From Actinomycetes bacterium (GTDB lineage: Bacteria; Actinomycetota; Acidimicrobiia; Acidimicrobiales; RAAP-2), in the NCBI GenBank assembly GCA_021784205.1, contig JAJXTB010000129.1, positions 1-6,432 of the forward strand: a stretch of 6,432 bases of DNA, read 5' to 3'. Positions 5,508-6,432 of this stretch are shown in pieces (the first letter of the stretch is position 1; every line of letters starts with the position of its first letter). The notes under the pieces were generated by a model. It ran no database searches and was not told the DNA's origin. It saw only the letters and a list, made by a program, of their open reading frames with translations. The translations under genes were made by a program, and so were the position numbers.

Positions 5508-6104
5508 TTAGGGCCCGAAGGAGATGACGTCGCGAAGGGCCACGGCGGGTACCGAGCCACTCATGCCGGGAAGGATGGGTGACACCGTGATGCCCGACCC
5601 GCAGAAGGGCCACGACGAGTAGACCGACGGCGCAACGATGACCGCTCGGCCCCTCAACGGGCGCACCACGACGACCATGCTCGAGAGGTTCCAACACGGA
5701 GTCACGACGTCCGAACCGACCACCCAGAACGACGCCACCGCCCCCGGCGCGAGGCGGACGACGGGGGATGGCCCCTTTCGCAGGCCGGTGGGTCGGCCGA
5801 GTGGTGACGGCACGCCGCTCGAGGTGAGTGCAGCGAGTCGCCCGTGCATGACGAAGCGAACGATCGGATACCCCCGCAGTGCGCACCGTGACCGCCCCGC
5901 ATTGCGAATCCAAAACAGGTCACCGCTATGTCCGGCGAGGCCTCCGGTGCTGCCGCGCCACGTCACGCTCAGGTGGTTCGCGCCGCAGAGCAAACTCGAC
6001 GTGGCCGATGCGGCCGGCACCGTTTCGCCGTGAGCGCTTGAGGGAATCGCGACGGCCAGCGTCAACGCCGCAAGAATGTTCACGATCACCACGGGGGCCC
6101 TCAC
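5508..6104 (-). CDS. Secreted DUF4232-type protein
   Basis: 198-residue protein exported by a Sec signal peptide. The first 26 residues have a basic start, a hydrophobic core (VVIVNILAALTLAVAI) and a probable cleavage after AHG or AHGE near residue 26-27. The mature part resembles DUF4232, an actinobacterial extracytoplasmic beta-rich domain of unknown role: LLCGANHLSV (38-47), FWIRNAGRSRCALRGYP (64-80, the typical N-x-(G/S)-x-x-x-C-x-L-x-G-Y-P block), LAPGAVASFWV (118-128) and PSVYSSWPFCGSGITVSPI near the end. Four cysteines (40, 74, 137, 168) sit at family-typical places and could form two disulphides. No lipobox is seen, so it is probably free or wall-associated rather than a lipoprotein. 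GTG start at 6104 follows TAGACC by 7 bases, a weaker version of the leaderless pattern. A 5-bp CGGGC/GCCCG stem (5501-5517) spans the stop codon. Confidence 0.8.
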   Translation of the reverse strand: MRAPVVIVNILAALTLAVAIPSSAHGETVPAASATSSLLCGANHLSVTWRGSTGGLAGHSGDLFWIRNAGRSRCALRGYPIVRFVMHGRLAALTSSGVPSPLGRPTGLRKGPSPVVRLAPGAVASFWVVGSDVVTPCWNLSSMVVVVRPLRGRAVIVAPSVYSSWPFCGSGITVSPILPGMSGSVPAVALRDVISFGP

Positions 6105-6111
6105 GTACCCC

Positions 6112-6117
6112 GGTCTA
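6112..6117 (-). promoter_or_regulatory. Possible -10 element for the DUF4232-type gene
   Basis: On the minus strand TAGACC, 7 bases (GGGGTAC), then GTG at 6104. It lacks the final T of TAnnnT, and the GGGG could instead be a tightly spaced Shine-Dalgarno. The octamer GCTAGACC recurs on the same strand at 6184-6177. Confidence 0.25.
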
Positions 6118-6209
6118 GCCGAGCCACCACTTTGGATCGCGTCAGCTCACCACCCCTTCAAACGCCGAAACACATTGGTCTAGCGATTTTTGGTAGAAGT
6201 CAATGGAAT

Positions 6210-6425
6210 TTACGAAGCGACCTGGACCGTCTTGACGATTGGCATTTTTGAAGGGAGTCGGTCACTGTGAAGTCTCATCCCCTCAAGATGGAACTGAATC
6301 GCGTCACGCATATTGATCTCGACTTCCTCCACGGTCTGACCGGTCGCGACGCATCCGTCGAGCCCTACGACGTACGCACTAAAGTTGGAGCCCGCATCCT
6401 CGATCACGATGGTGTACTCGGTCAT
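6210..6425 (-). CDS. HicB-family antitoxin-like protein, short single-domain form
   Basis: 71-residue protein matching the HicB-like N-terminal fold (a degraded RNase H-like domain). Known HicB proteins bind and neutralise the HicA mRNA interferase and often repress their own operon. Seen: YTIVIEDAGSNFSAYVVGL at 4-22, LDGCVATGQTVEEVEINMRDAIQFHLEGM at about 22-50 (the family's D/P-G-C-x-x-x-G-x-T-x-E-E block followed by the A-I-x-x-H-L-E-G helix), then a short tail. The C-terminal ribbon-helix-helix or HTH domain of longer HicB proteins is absent, as in many short members. No hicA lies downstream of it; hicA is usually upstream, which here is beyond the right edge. The ATGA at its start would allow a 4-base overlap with an upstream gene. 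DNA is about 53% GC at 6181-6432 against about 72% on a sampled coding line, suggesting transfer. Confidence 0.8.
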   Translation of the reverse strand: MTEYTIVIEDAGSNFSAYVVGLDGCVATGQTVEEVEINMRDAIQFHLEGMRLHSDRLPSKMPIVKTVQVAS

Positions 6426-6432
6426 CTGGGCT

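Noticed and set aside
5501..5517. CGGGC/GCCCG hairpin as an intrinsic terminator between the convergent PH-like and secreted-protein genes.
   Set aside because: Only 5 bp with a 7-base loop, no T-tract on either strand, and it includes the stop codon of the secreted-protein gene.

Overview
The window looks like a piece of high-GC actinobacterial chromosome. Codon use is strongly GC-rich, several starts are GTG, and there is a gene of the mycothiol-dependent maleylpyruvate isomerase family, whose cofactor is made essentially only by Actinomycetota. I cannot fix the genus. I see no tRNA, rRNA, CRISPR array, transposase or phage gene.

Layout, left to right. An M1 zinc aminopeptidase (minus strand) runs off the left edge, with its catalytic motifs inside the window (1-1055). 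Divergent from it is a mycothiol-dependent isomerase/DinB-like enzyme (1111-1800, plus). Next is a small four-helix membrane protein (1938-2393, plus) behind a leader with potential secondary structure. A 238-base convergent gap follows, then a NifX/NifB-type dinitrogenase-cofactor-domain protein (2632-2976, minus) and a group II PLP-dependent decarboxylase (3076-4509, minus). Divergent from the decarboxylase is a PhnB-like VOC/glyoxalase-fold protein (4638-5054, plus), then a small PH-domain-like protein (5137-5460, plus). Convergent to that is a secreted DUF4232-type protein (5508-6104, minus). Last is a HicB-type antitoxin-like protein (6210-6425, minus) at the right edge, in clearly lower-GC DNA.

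The genes look mostly like independently transcribed housekeeping or accessory units; they do not form one pathway. The strongest shared signal is regulatory. Five of the nine genes have a TAnnnT -10-like hexamer exactly 6 or 7 bases before a start codon, the geometry expected for leaderless transcripts, and a sixth has a near match. This settles several start choices. The VOC gene instead has a good -35/-10 pair plus a Shine-Dalgarno sequence, and the membrane protein has a strong Shine-Dalgarno. The decarboxylase/VOC intergenic region also carries a perfect 8-8-8 dyad that looks like an operator, and half of it is repeated within a 16-base direct repeat elsewhere in the window.

I did not find a convincing new multi-gene system. 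The most useful leads are the leaderless promoter pattern, the dyad operator, and the HicB gene in low-GC DNA whose possible toxin partner would lie just beyond the right edge.
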